Below are positions 38,821 through 57,586 of a stretch of DNA of 64,000 bases, piece after piece. The position numbers and the translations under genes are program-made. The number at the start of each line of letters is the position of its first letter. The first letter of the stretch is position 1. The notes under the pieces are model-generated. The model was not told the origin of the DNA. It did no database searches and saw only the letters and a program-made list of their open reading frames with translations. The stretch is from Prunella strophiata (lineage: Eukaryota > Chordata > Aves > Passeriformes > Prunellidae): positions 85,077,309 to 85,141,308 of the forward strand of contig JAZBQD010000015.1 in NCBI GenBank assembly GCA_036583965.1, read 5' to 3'.

Positions 38821-41800
38821 AGGTTATGAAATGGGCGTGGCTCTTCTTGTGGGTTTGTGGTGACTTATTCTCTGCCTTAGCTCTGCTGGAGGATGACATT
38901 CAAGCTGGAGTTTTTCTGTGCCAATGGATCACTGTTTCTCTTCCTTTGGTTGATCTGAATTTGAGCTGGAGATGGTTGCAGCACTCTGAAAACTTGTGTT
39001 CATTTTGACCACTGTTTTCTGGTAGCCAGGCCCCTTTGAAATGCTGCTTGTCTCCTGATGCAGTTCCTCAGTGCAGCAACTGAAGACAGCAGAAAATGCT
39101 GATTTTCCTGCATAGGCAGGGTCAGGATTCTCTTTCAATTAATGGTAGCTCCATGGTCACATAGGTGAGCATCCTCTCAGCATGTAGTGTATCCAGTCAC
39201 TTTTTTATAAATTAAGTAGGTTTCTGCTACCATAGTTTCCTTCTTGCATAAATGTTTATGGCCTGCAAACTCTTCAGGATGTATTCAAAAGCCACGTGCA
39301 TGTGTCAAAAAAAGAGACAAATCCTTTGTTTTAGCTTGTCAGAGCTGCCTTAGCTGCATTTTATACGCCTTCCTATAAACTAAAATCCATTTCACAGGAC
39401 AGTGAGCCAAAGAATCATCTGAGTTGTGCATCCAGCTCTCGAGGCCAGGGAATTGCAGTGAAGCAAAGCATCCACATCTTCCTAAGTCCTGCTGCGGTGG
39501 TGCTTTCTGGCAGAGAAGTGAACCAGGTTCAGAATGAGAGACAGACTTGGGGGGTGAACTGCTTTCCTCCCTCAAGCCTCCTGCACCTTCCCCACAGAGG
39601 TCAAAATGCCTCACAGCACTTTGTCTGCTGAGGACCTTGGTCCCTCGCCCCCAGGGAGGGACAGGTTAAAACAGAAGCAGCCAGCCAGCCAGCCAGCCCC
39701 AAACTGAGGATATCTGATGAAGTGGGGCTCTGAAGGCTCTGGGTGAGCTCATGGGGTGGAAACACCATTTCTGAAGGAGGGAACCTGCAGAAAATAAGTT
39801 TTCCCTCTCCCACCCACTGACCTGAATCGCCTCTCCTCTCGTGAGACTGATGGGAAGCTCGCGTCCAAGTGGCCTGGGGACCTGTCAGGAGGTGGAAAAT
39901 CAAATGGGATGAGTTTATGTGGCTAGGAAGTGATGGTGACTAATAACTTGCAGAACACATGACTTAGAAAGCACTTGGGTTTTGGCCATGGAAGGGTTTA
40001 ATTGCTGTGCTCAGCCCTTTTCTCCTTCTACCTCAATTTGACAGTGACTATTGCCGAGTTGGGAATTCCTCTGCTCTTCCTGCCTCGGACAGGATAACAC
40101 CCTGCAGACCAGCTGAACTGTGCTCCTTGCTGGCATTTCCCTTTCCCTCTTCCTGCCTCCACTCCTTCCCACACTAACACCCACGGCAGTGATACCTGGA
40201 GCTGGCCTGAAACACCAGGTTAGCAGAGGTGGGGAGGTGGTGGTGGTGTTTCCGTGTGACTCCTCCCACTTGCTGCTTCCTCACCTCATTCCCTAAAGCT
40301 TTTTTTCCCACCTTGGCAAGGGTGAAGCTGAACTGAATTCCTGACATGGACAGGGATAGTGGCACAGCCCCTCTTTGAGGCACTGCTGTGCTTCAGGTGT
40401 GGAGGCCACATGCTGGCCCAGAGCATTAAAGTTTGGAGAAGACCCAAGTCCTCTGCCACCACAGGGATGCCCTGGCAGCAAGGGGCACCAGGAAAGTGGG
40501 TTTTTTTCTGAAGTGTGGAGTGTGAACCTGTGGGGATGGGCAGGAGATAGCAGGATTGGGTGAAAACTGCCCCAAAACAGAATGTGGAGCCTGGCTGGAG
40601 TGTCTGTTGCATTTTTGCTGCTACTGAAATGCAAACAAGTAAAGAGGAAGGAATAAAGTTACTTGCTTTTCATTATGCAGCTGTCTCAAAGCAGCCAGCA
40701 TTTGTGAGATAGGAGAACTGTACACCTACACCAAGATCTTCAGAAAGTGAGTGCAATGAGAAATGATTTGCTGTTGACACTTAACAGTGTTTTGGCCTGT
40801 TCTGTTGGAAAAGCCTTTCTCAAACAAAATGAGTCACAATTCAGCTAGCAAAGGCAGCAAGGGGCAAAAGTTTACTTGAAACCTTTCCTTCTTCACAAGT
40901 CTCCAGTTTGGGGAATCATACATGCCATTTTCTTTCAGCATTTCTGTAGTTATGATGGGATTGAAAATGTAACTTTTGGAAACCCTGAAGTTCAGGATTG
41001 TCTGCAAAGGGAGACTCAATACCCCAGCACAGAATAAGCAGCACTCTGTATGTCAAAGAGCACCATTTTTCATCACTCACTCTGATAGTGCAAAAAAAGA
41101 GAAAAGTATGGAGAAATGGATTGTTCAATTGGAACATCTCTTAACTGCTGGACTGTGGGAAAAGGGGCCACAACAACACTTCCCAAAACCTGAGTACTGG
41201 AGTAGCCAGCATCAAGGAGGAAAATGAGTAAAACCTGTGCAAGGCATCTTCAGATGCTGTGGGTCAGCTGAGCCCTCCAGCTGAGGAGGAGCTGCATTAA
41301 GGTATTTTCCCCCTTTCATCCCCTTCCTTGGCAGTAATTACTGTGCAGGGGAGAGGCTGCACCCACACTGAAACAGCCAAAGGAGCATGAGACTGATGCT
41401 GGGATTTGGGCTCCAATCTGTTTGGAAATAAAGGAATTTACTCAGATTTTGAAAATCTCCTCCATGTCAGGGAGGAGCTGAATGTTCCATGAAAAATGGT
41501 CTGAGGTTGAGAAGGGAGAAGAGTATGTATGAGGAAAGGTCTAACCTGCTAGTGGGTGGCATGATCTGCAGTACATATCTGCATCCTAGGTTGGGTGGTG
41601 TCTGAGCTGGGGACATTATGGGTCACCTGGCTGTGTGTGCTCTGCAGGCTGGGAGCACCACATCACTACAGTGATCCCTGGAGTCCTGGCTGTGCTCTGG
41701 AGTTCCTGGGTTTGGTCATCAGCCCCACACTGGAGCTGTCCTCATGGGCACACCCAGGGAACAGGGGAAACAAACATCCAGGAGCACACTGTTGTCCCTG

Positions 41801-44800
41801 TACTGGAAACTGGTGACTGCCAGTACCTGCAGATTTGCTGGTGGATCAGAGGATTTCCCTAGTCTTGGACAATTAGTGCCATGCTGGATCACAGGATTAG
41901 AAAAACTGGAAACAACCCTAAAATGACAGGAAGTACAGCACAGCTAGGGTTTCTGAGCCAACAGCTCTGCTGAGGGTACGTATGGTCAGTCTGTTCCTCT
42001 GGTTTTGAAGAACATTAACAGGAATAGTGGTTTGTTCATGGAGCCCCTGCCAGAGCCTAATTCAGACCTCTTGGCCTTTCTCAACATCAGCCTCCATGGT
42101 GTCCTTCCTTGTCCCCTCAGCTGAGGATTGTGTTTTTGCAATGCAGTTTCAGGGAATGCATCTTTAGGTGATTTAAACTCTTCTCACCAGTCCTGAAAGG
42201 ATGATTCATGCCAAGTAAGCCCAAGGTATTTCTCCCATGGGATGAGTTGGTGTCAGACACAGATGATGTGTGTCCTTGGCCCTGTGACAATTTAGGGACT
42301 CACTTGTCCAGTGGTGTGCATGTATTTCTTGGGAACTATTAGAGGACTGGAGGGGAAGGGAAGAGGCAGGGGGAAGAATAGGGGGAGAATAGAGGCAAGG
42401 AGTGCTCTGGGACAGAATGATTTGATGTTTTTAGGATTTGTGCTAAAAAGTGGTGCACCAGCTGCACCACTATAAAAGGTGCAGAAGCTGCAAGAGCACC
42501 ATCCCTGTGGGCTGCCAGGCCTCATCAGTGGCTTCACCTGGGCAGGAAGGACTATTTAAAACAAGGGGAGGGGCTGAAGGTTGGGCTGTGGGCAAGGGAA
42601 AAGTTGTTTGTGAGCAACATAACATTTCTGTATTGTAAAAAGATGTTTGTGAGGCTGTTTTTCCGAGAAGTATCTTTTTTTAAAAAAGGAGTCAATTACT
42701 ACCTGGGAGAAAAAGGGTGGAGAGGCAGAGGGCAGTTGGCCTGCTCAAAGGCAGCAGTGAAGGCACAGACTGCTGGCAGGTCACTGCACTAGAATGGATG
42801 CCCAAAAGATACAGGAGCATCTACCTTGCTGTTGTTGTATGGAAGGGCTACCTAAGGTAACCTGCACACATGTGCCAGTGTTAATGGGCTGCCTGAGAGA
42901 TGACAAGCTTGACTGAACTCTGGGGAGATGTAAACCTCCAGAGTATTGTCACGTAAGGGGCTCTGATGCCTTAATTTCAAGATGTGTCTGAAAATACCCT
43001 GAAAAAGTGAAACTAAATGGAGTTGAGAAGCATTGTTGAGGCGTTTCAAAAATTCTAGTATAGCCTACCTTCATTTCTCAAGACCCCTCTCAGAATTAAA
43101 AAAAAAAATCCTCACAAAAAGGAAGCAGGAGTTTTTCATATATTAAACAGTAATAAATGGGAAGACTTCTCTGGCTCACCCAACCTCACTGCGTAATGCA
43201 GTAGAAAATGTTGTAGCAATCCTCCCAACTAGTAGGAGCTGAAAATAGCTTTCTCCTTTGCTGTGCTTGTTTATTTCTCCTGTGCCAGATCTGTCTCTTG
43301 TTTGGCAGGGAAAACTGCCAGGAGTGTATGAGGAAACTCTGGGCGATGGTGTTTGGAATACGCTGTTGTGAAAGCACTTGAACTTCTCTAGAGCCTTTCA
43401 GCAGAGGGTTGTGAAGCAGTTTACGAACATCAGTTAATGGGAGGCTGTAAATAAGAGAAATCTGCTGGAGAAAAGGCTTTTCAGCATGAGAGGCCTGATC
43501 TGTTTTCACAATCTCAGGAGGCAGAGGTGAACGCAGTGAAGGCCAGCGCCGCTGTGGGCTGACTTTCTGTCAGTAATTTTTAGCCCGTAACCACACGTGG
43601 AGCACGGCCCTGCTGCTTGTAAATGTGCCAAGGTTGGGACAGGACATCAGCCAGAAGGGATGGTGGCTCCATGACAGGGCCTGACCTGAACTCTGGGTTA
43701 TGAGGAACAGCAGAAATAAATGCTCCTGTGAACGTGTGCACACAGGAGCATGGGCCCCTGCCCTCAGACATGGAGTTATTTTTGGGTAACAAAAGCAATT
43801 GGTGTGTTAGCCTTTCCTCCCATCTCCTGTTACCTGATCCTGCACAGAATGACAGCCTAGGTTTGTTGTTTGCAATGAGCAGCATCTGACTTCCAAGGAA
43901 TCTGCACCCAAAAGAAGTATTTGTACTTTATTTGGGGTGATGGCAGTGCTAGCTGTGAGATGCAGGTTTGCTTTGACCAATATTCCTCCCAAGATTTTGC
44001 AACTCAAGCTTTGCTGCATCAGCTGTGCTTGGGAAGGGCAAAACCTGGCTGTAAGCAGAGTCTGTGACCTTTGTCATTGCTGTTTAATTCTACCAAAGCC
44101 AGCCCTACTCCATGCACAGGGCTCCTGGGCAGCAGCTGGGGAGGAGGCAGCACACGTTCTCCCATGTCCTACTGCATGCACTGCTGCTGAATGGGATCCA
44201 GCACTCCTAGATCTGCACACTTTGCCAGAAAAGTCCCTTTTTGGTGGCAGGACATTTAACACCATCTGATCTGCTGCCTTTAAGATGCCTGTATGACTGA
44301 AGCTTTACAGGCTCCAAGGTTACGTGCATCAGGTCCACAATACTCCACAGAGAAAATCAAAGTATCAACCTGCCTGCATACACACAGCAGTCAGTGAAGC
44401 ACCACCACCAGTGAGCCTGATCTTTGATCTTGTGTCTCCATCACTCTCTGTCAGTATCTGGGAGTTGAAACCACAAAGGCTGCCTAGCACAGCTACCCAA
44501 GACCCAGAACTCACTAGAAAATGAGCTGGGGTGTAGGTGAGAGAAAGAGAGGGATCTGGACAAGTGAGCAACATGGGCATCCTGTGGAAATCCATTTTGG
44601 AACAGGATGTAGAGCCACATGCTGCCTTTAATACATTTGGTTATTACTTTTTATGAATTCTCCTCTTTGACAGTTTTTAACTTTTTCTGAACCATAATTC
44701 TCTTTAGCAGCTGCAAAACAGCTGCTTAAAAATGAAGGTACTTAATTTGAAAAATACTTAATTAAAAATGATAGCAGCTTCTCCACCAGTTCCTTCAGTC

Positions 44801-47515
44801 AGTGTTTTACTGAACTGCAGCTGAGTGATGTTTTGCAGTTTGTCAGCAAAAGGCCTGTACTTATTCCCACTGCAGTGCATCAGTAACATCTGGCTCCATT
44901 CAATTCTATAAATTCGGCAGAATGGGAATGACAGGGTGATGGTCCCTGGGGATTGCCAGTGAGAAGAAAGGAGTAACCACAAGGAGTGCTGCAGCTCACT
45001 AAAGGAACAGTAAATGACACCCAGCAAGATGCTTTGCACAGGAGCAGGAGTTCAGCCTCAGAAAGACCTTAAGGGAATGTCTTGCCCTGCATGAGCACAA
45101 AGAACAACTCCTGAGTGATTGTTCTGGCTGCATGACTCTGGCTGATGCCTTGTACTTCACCCTGGGTATACCTTTAGCTGGGATGGTGGTAATGGAATGC
45201 TGCAGAACTGCAATCTGCCAGGCTACTACGATGTTGGAAAGGAGATGGTCCCTGAGTAGTGCATTTTCTAAAATACAGACTAAATCCCACCTCATTTTGT
45301 TTTCTTTGCTTTGATGCCTAACAGCGAGATGTACTTCCTGGTTTCCAACTTGCTATATAGCAGCAACAAGTTAGGATTAGTCGGGCAAAATGTCACTTGC
45401 CAGCTGTGAGAAGTAATTCCATGCTCTATGAATGAACCACTATTACAAACAACCAAGCATTAACCAAGCTTTAAATACTGGCTCTAAGGAAAATATGACA
45501 CACTTCCAAATCAAGTGTTTTAGGGTATTTGAACGTGCTTCTAAATATAACCTGTTATTTTGGTGGCTATGTTTGCCATACTGTGCTCAACAGTCATCAG
45601 ATGCTATTTAAATTCTAGCTTTTCCTTTCCAATGGAAACCTGAAACAGGGCATTTTAACTGCCCTCCTTGCTGTGTAGACTCCTGTCGAAGAATGAACAA
45701 ACAGCTTGTGTTCTTTCTTTCGCTCTTGAAAACTTATGGGTGGAAAACTTGCCAGCTGATGCTGGATCAAGTCCACTCTCAGGGCAAGGTCCTGTCCGCT
45801 GCTTGTTTCTGCAGGGCTGTGGACCCAGGCTGTCAAAGGGAGCTCCTTCAGTCTTCTCAACAGTCTGGGCTTTTTGATTCAGTTTGCATGGAAAAGCTGC
45901 ATGGGAACCTATCTGTGTCTGAATGTGGTGAAGGTACACATGGGATTTAAAGATCCAATTTCATTTCACTTCTAAGGAAAACTGGCTGTGGGGCCAAACA
46001 CCAGGTGGCAGAGTCAGCGTGTCACTCACTATAAGCTCCACCTCTGCAATACCTTCGGCTGACCCTGTAGGTGGCCACAGCCCTGATTTTTTTTGGAAGC
46101 AAATACCAGACACCAGCATTTACAGCATTTCTGAGTTCAAGCTTCACATTTGTCAATTTTCTGAACAGCACAGAATAGTGCTTCAGTGGCCAAGATAAAG
46201 CATGGAATGGATTTAGAAAGGCCAGACACAGTTGCTCTGCCCCCTCCCTTTAGATGCTGCTGAGAAGCAGCTGTCACAGGCTTGGGAGATCCCTCAGCTG
46301 GCAGATCTGGGAACTGCTGGCTGTAATAATTTCCATCTAGTGAACCTAACACTGTATTTTGTCTCTGGAGTTAATACTTTTAAATCACATATGCTCCACC
46401 ACTGCAGTCTCATCTCTATGGAAAATACACATAGCTGCATCCAGGCCCAGTAGGGCAGGACTGAACCTCCTTTACTAGAACACAGACTGTGGGGCCCTCT
46501 TGAAAATCTGTTCAGACCATTGTGAGACCAAGTGCATCAAGTCCAAGTGTTCTCTTTGCTGTGTGAAAGAGACAGCTCTCAAGTGACTGATTCATTATGT
46601 GAAATTAGGTGGCACAGGGAAAAAAAACTCAGTTGTGATTTCCACATAGGCTGATCAGATTGTGATGAGGAAAGGAAGGTTAATTTCAGCTTTGCCTTAC
46701 CAGCTAAGGGACTGGAATGTTGTAATGCTGAAATTTCACTGCATTGTGGTTAATATAAATTTATAGCCAAGACTATTTACACAAGGGGACAGAAAAGACA
46801 GCCAGACAGATTTTTAAGACCTCATCTCTGGTCTTGGTATCTGTTCTTTCTGAGTCAGCTATTGCAATCTATCTGTCTTGATCTTTTCAGTGAAAGATGA
46901 GGCAGGCTTCAAATTCTAGTATTTTTATGTGTTCTGGGACCTAAATATACATCAACACATCTGCTTTTAGTTTTTCCCTCTTTTACTCACAGCTATAGCT
47001 CACAAATACAGGGGTCCCAGCATTCTTTATTTTTAAACCCTGTCTTGTTTTTTGTTGGCTTTTTTTTCCCCAACAAGTCTTACCTTCTTCTGTTTGGATG
47101 CAGAACACCTGCTGGAACTGCTGTTTTCCAGAGTTACTGCATGGAATGTGAGCTTTTGCTTGGTCACACAACAGCATGCACAGTAAAAACTGGAAGGATT
47201 TGGCCTTGTGCTTCAGCAACCTTTAAGCATCTTAACAGATCCTTTTTGTGCTGCCTATGGTTTAACATGAGGTTATTCCTTCTAGAATGTAGGGCACTAT
47301 GGCTGGCTTTTAACCCATCAGAATTCAGGAGCTTACTGAACATTTTCCCAGGGCCCTCCCTTAAAAGAATTCTAATCTTAATTATTAGTCCATTGTCCAA
47401 AACATTACAGAATACCTGCTCAATGTTATTTCCATTCCAATTACACATGTAGAAAGGTGGATTTTTAAGAATGGCATGTTTTCACACTTTGCATATTTGC
47501 TACTACCGATTGCTT
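38821..47515. other. Intergenic region between convergent RREB1 and SSR1
   Basis: About 8.7 kb with no open frame longer than roughly 110 codons, no splice-coherent exon set and no recognised RNA gene or transposon. It carries a CTCF-like motif at 45998. Boundaries depend on the inferred poly(A) sites. Confidence 0.65.
45998..46011 (+). promoter_or_regulatory. CTCF-like motif
   Basis: ACACCAGGTGGCAG matches 13 of 14 positions of CCASYAGRKGGCRS, between the convergent gene ends. Motif match only. Confidence 0.3.
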
Positions 47516-47531
47516 ATCAAGGAAAAGGCCT

Positions 47532-47559
47532 TTTATTGGTGCCATACTCATGCTTTATT
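47532..47559 (-). terminator. SSR1: Candidate SSR1 poly(A) signals
   Basis: On the - strand two AATAAA hexamers (plus positions 47554-47559 and 47532-47537) lie 22 bases apart. Scanning by eye from the stop codon at 51685, these are the first canonical hexamers found, giving a 3'UTR of about 4.1 kb. A T16 run (on the - strand) precedes them. Long 3'UTRs are usual for SSR1 in vertebrates. Confidence 0.5.
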
Positions 47560-50500
47560 AAAAAAAAAAAAAAAAAGCTACACAATGCTAAGAAAAAAAA
47601 AAAATCAAGTATACTTTACAAAAATCCTGCAGCTGTTTTCAGGAGATCTGATCTCATTTATAAATGCTAGTCAGCAGGTAAGAAATTAAATGATAATTTA
47701 ACACTTCAGTTGCAGTACATCACCTGAACCTAATCATCCAAAACAATCAGTCATTCTTAAATTGACTGCTGATTGTAGCTACATAAACAATCATCTGTAT
47801 CAACTGATTAGAAAAAATCCCTGGAAAATTTAGAGATAAATGGAAAAATATCAGAAGAATGTTACTTAGCCCACCTAAAAATTTTTGCAGAAACTAAGAG
47901 ATCTTTCTGGCTTTGCTCTCCTCTGTGTGTTAACTGCAACTCCTCTGCGTATTTTAGAAATGTCAAAGTGTAAAGCTGCTAAATTCTGGTCAGTGAGGGG
48001 ATTAAATTAGTACAGTATGGATCTATGTGTGCAGTTGCCAACCATTTACACTAGTGCTGTATCTTCCTATCTCCATGGAAGTGTATTGTGCAAGTCCCAA
48101 ATAACTTCAAAACACTCTTGAAACAGCCCTTATGTCACTCCTATGAGGTAGGTACTGTCCTTCCTTTGGAGAAGAAAAGAGAACAGACTCTCTACTGCTC
48201 AGTACATCAAGCACACTGAAAATCAGGACAACCAGCCTACTTTAGTATTTGACTTCCCTGGATTCAGAGCTCTCAGCTGCAACATTTTGTTTAGCACCGT
48301 GCATTCTAGGAATAACCAGTAAATGATACTTTTGATTACACCTTATCCAAGCTGAGGAAGACATTCAGCATAAATGTTTCAGAACAAGCAGAAGCACTGC
48401 CATCTCCAGTCTGTTCCATCCAGCTCCACAGCCTAATAATTCTGTAAGTAGAGAATGAACTCAAATCCTTTAGGTCTGACAGCAGCCACTCTTCTTTCTC
48501 TGATTGAAGGATACTGAATCAAAAAATGAACCACTGTCAGAAAGTAGACAGCACACAGAGAGCTACAGGTATCACCTGCAGTTCAAGGGTAGCCTGAATT
48601 AATGCTTTGCTGCCTCTGTAGATGTGAACTCTAAAGCTGTTTTTCCTACCCCAACTGAAGAAGTGTTAAGTCTTCACAATTTTTGAGTAAGTTAAGGAGT
48701 GGTGAGAAAGGAATTCACAGAGGTCCTTCACTCTAAGCCCATAGTTCATTTGCTCTCTAAAACCATTTTAGGATCTTTTACTAACAAAGAAACCCTAGCC
48801 CACAGCTTCTTTCACAGTTGTCACTCTTCTCAGAACCCCCCAGAAGCAGCTGTGTGGCAGTGTAGTAAGCTGGCTGAGAACTGGTAAGAATGCTGGATTA
48901 TACAGATGCTTGTGCTGCCAAATGGAAATGGGTGGCACAGACAGGCAGAATTGCTGCTGTCTCATCTTTAAGTAGCAAAGCTACACCCTACTCAGCTGAG
49001 AATAATAATTACATCCAGCAACATACCTGTGACACTAAGCTATCCCTGTTTAAAAATTGAGTAGAAAATTCAAGTACCAAAATAAAAGTTTCTAACCAAT
49101 AGGATAAAGCAACAACTATACACCCCCAATTTAAGAAAACTGAGTGTAATAGACTGGCTTATTCACTAGAAATAATACTAGAGATGCCAAAGTTCAGTTA
49201 CCGCTGCATGCTGGAATGTTACTGCTAAATTTCAACTACAGCAAATTCATGAGAAACAAGTAATTTAAAAATGTTATGACATTCATCATAAGCAGAAGTG
49301 GTCCACTGACCCCTGCTCTTATGAACTGCTTCTGGATAAGAAAGTCACTATGAACTGTCTACAGTGAATGCCAAGTTGTATCATCAGAAAAACAGCCTTG
49401 GTACACCTGGTACTTACCCACTGCTGGCTCCAGTGCAAGCTGCCTTCTTTCATGCTTAGAACTTAAGTATTTGGAAGTCAGCCACTGAGTGCAGAGAAGA
49501 GAGCTCAGCCTTCAAATAGTTCTTATTTGTACAAATGAAACTAGGATATTACAAATTAATATCCTCTGTTCTGATCCTTTTTTTCCCCTGGCATACCAGG
49601 GAAAAAATGATGTTGTGCATCACCTCCTCCTTAAAAGAGTACCTTTAAATCTCAGGAAGAATTAAGAGTATACAGTTCAAGATGACCTATTACAAGAAGG
49701 TGAAAAAAGCCCCTCTCTATGCCAGGTTAGAGGCACAATCCAAGAGAGGGAACTTCCAAGTACAGTGCCTCAGGTGCTGCAATCACTATGGGGCTTTAGC
49801 ATAGGAAGCATTTAATCCATAAACACACTGCTGAATCAATGCAAGCTGGAATACAAGCCTGCAAATATACCACAGAACCAGTCAGATTATATCACTAAAA
49901 GCAAATAAAGCTGTTCCACACAATTTGAGTGGAGATACCCCTTATGAGGGCAGCATTCAACTGTTTCCTAAATGAGCTGAATGACAATTAAGCAACCTTA
50001 ACATGCAGAAACTATTCTGCCCAGACTAGCTGTATTTTCAGGAAGTTGAACAAAGCATCTCTTCCATAGCAGTATGAGTCAAGAACATCTTCACAGTTCA
50101 TTCTGGCAAAGTGTGTAACAAAACAGTGCCAGCACAGGACAGTTTCAGAGCCTAGATGCTTGATTCAAACACACTGTGGTGGGATTTGGAAGGATTGCTC
50201 AGCATTCATTGGCTCAGAACTTCAGTCCTTGCAGACCAAGTGTGGAACTCAAAGGACATTTTCACAGGTGGGGATGAGAAAAAGGAGGAAAAGAATACAG
50301 AGGCCTCAAATATATGCCTCCTCCTGAACTCAACAAGCTTTCAGATAACATTCAGACATAGGAAGAGAGGCAGTTGAGATGCAAACAGTTCAAGCCTTGT
50401 CCAAGCAAACTGATGTTCTGTGTATTGGCTCTTTTCCCTGTCAGTTAATTCCTGAACACAATGGATGTGGATCAATACCTCAGTACCTGGTAATCATGTA

Positions 50501-51684
50501 AGCCACAAAAGGAAATCTTGCTTTGATTTTGCACACAGCTTTTCTCCTTGATTACTGAACCAACAGGCAGCTAGTGATGAATATACATCTGTGTTACTAG
50601 TTAAGAAAGACTAAGTTAAAAAAACCTCAGACCAATGTACTGACCAGTGTAAAGATGTCTCAGATTTTAAAAACCATGAATGGTGAATTAAATAATTTGC
50701 CAATAAAAAGAATTATTTGAATCCAACTGTTTTTCAAATTCAGTTTCAAGTGTGTACAGCAAATCCTTGTAAAGCTTTAAAAAAAATAAATTGGCGTTTT
50801 GATAACATATGACATTCTAGTTCTTAGGAGAGAGAACCAAGAACTCACTGAGAAGTTGTTCTGGATTATTCAACAGTTTCTTGAGTAAACATTGCAGAAC
50901 TACCACTATAATCTGAATACCTAAGATGCTGGCACGATTCAATAACTAACCATTTAACAAATTGGGTATAAAAAAGAAATTTATGTAGTAATACCAATTC
51001 AGCACACAAATTCCATGCTTCACAAGTTCTGCTGCTGTGCAAGAGTCTTTCTAACATCTATGCAGCTAAGTTCAGATTTTTAGGTCACTGCATGCCCAGA
51101 TCAAAACAGCAGCAAAATATCTACCACTACAAGCAGCTATACCCAATTGTGCCTTTAGAATGAAAACTATGCAGAAGTTGAGATGATCAGTGCCTGGCCA
51201 CTGAGACAGGACCACACACTCAAACTTCAGTGTGCGCACCTTGTAAAGAGTAACGTTACGGACTGAATAAGAACAATGCATTCGGGTTCTGATACAGATA
51301 TGATACAATCAAGACAGATTAAAGTCACCAGACATTCAGATTAGGGAGAGGAGAAAAATCCTTCAATGACAATGTACAGATGACAAGCCAGCATTACAAA
51401 GAACTCTAAAGGCACATTTCAGGTAACACGTTTCTGTTAAGACCAACCGCTTTACACACGCAGGCACAAATCTTAATGGCTACCTCCCCCAACCCCCAAC
51501 AATTTAAAAAAAAAATTAAAAGAGAAGTGCATTTTCAGTAATATTAACACCATTCAGTTAATCTGTTCAGTCCAAATGTTTAGCAGTATTTTCCTTATGG
51601 TGGTATGGGTTCTCTGCACTACTCCAATCCAAAAAAACCAAACAGGCAGAATTAGTAAAGGTTCAACTGTTGCACTAGTTAACA
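47560..51684 (-). other. SSR1: Probable SSR1 3' untranslated region
   Basis: Sequence downstream of the SSR1 stop with no coding signal on either strand. Assigned to the 3'UTR only because the first canonical poly(A) signals seen lie at 47532-47559. Confidence 0.55.
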
Positions 51685-51752
51685 TTACTCATCAGAGCCC
51701 ACTGGTCTCTTCTGTGCCCTCTTGTAGGGCAACCTCCTCGGTGAAGCTTTAT
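51685..51752 (-). CDS. SSR1: SSR1 coding exon 8 (C-terminus, stop)
   Basis: After the acceptor AAATCTAG the exon completes Asn267 and encodes KASPRRLPYKRAQKRPVGSD-E, with stop TAA at 51685-51687. This is the basic cytosolic tail and matches the mammalian SSR1 end (KRAQKRSVGSDE) closely. Confidence 0.96.
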
Positions 51753-56603
<4,851 letters not shown>

Positions 56604-56680
56604 GTTTCTCCATCCAGCCCATCTTCTTTTTCAATAATTGTAACAGTTTGATTGAAGACAGCATCTTGAAAAACGTTGCC
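56604..56680 (-). CDS. SSR1: SSR1 coding exon 5 (end of lumenal domain)
   Basis: Encodes GNVFQDAVFNQTVTIIEKED and GLDGE (residues 184-208) plus two bases of Thr209. It includes the sequon NQT at N193. Acceptor TTGTTCTAG, donor GTAAGG. Confidence 0.96.
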
Positions 56681-57498
<818 letters not shown>

Positions 57499-57586
57499 CT
57501 TCACCTTTCACAAATAAGATGGTTGTATCAGCACTAGGTGAGGCTTTAGGTTCTCCTGACAAGTCTTCTTCCTCTTTTTCTTCTGT
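57499..57586 (-). CDS. SSR1: SSR1 coding exon 3
   Basis: Encodes [20 protein letters not shown] and TTILFVKGE (residues 67-95) plus one base of Asp96. The acceptor is taken as CTTAG just before ACA because this alone keeps the frame of exon 2; the nearby ACAG would shift it. Confidence 0.93.
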
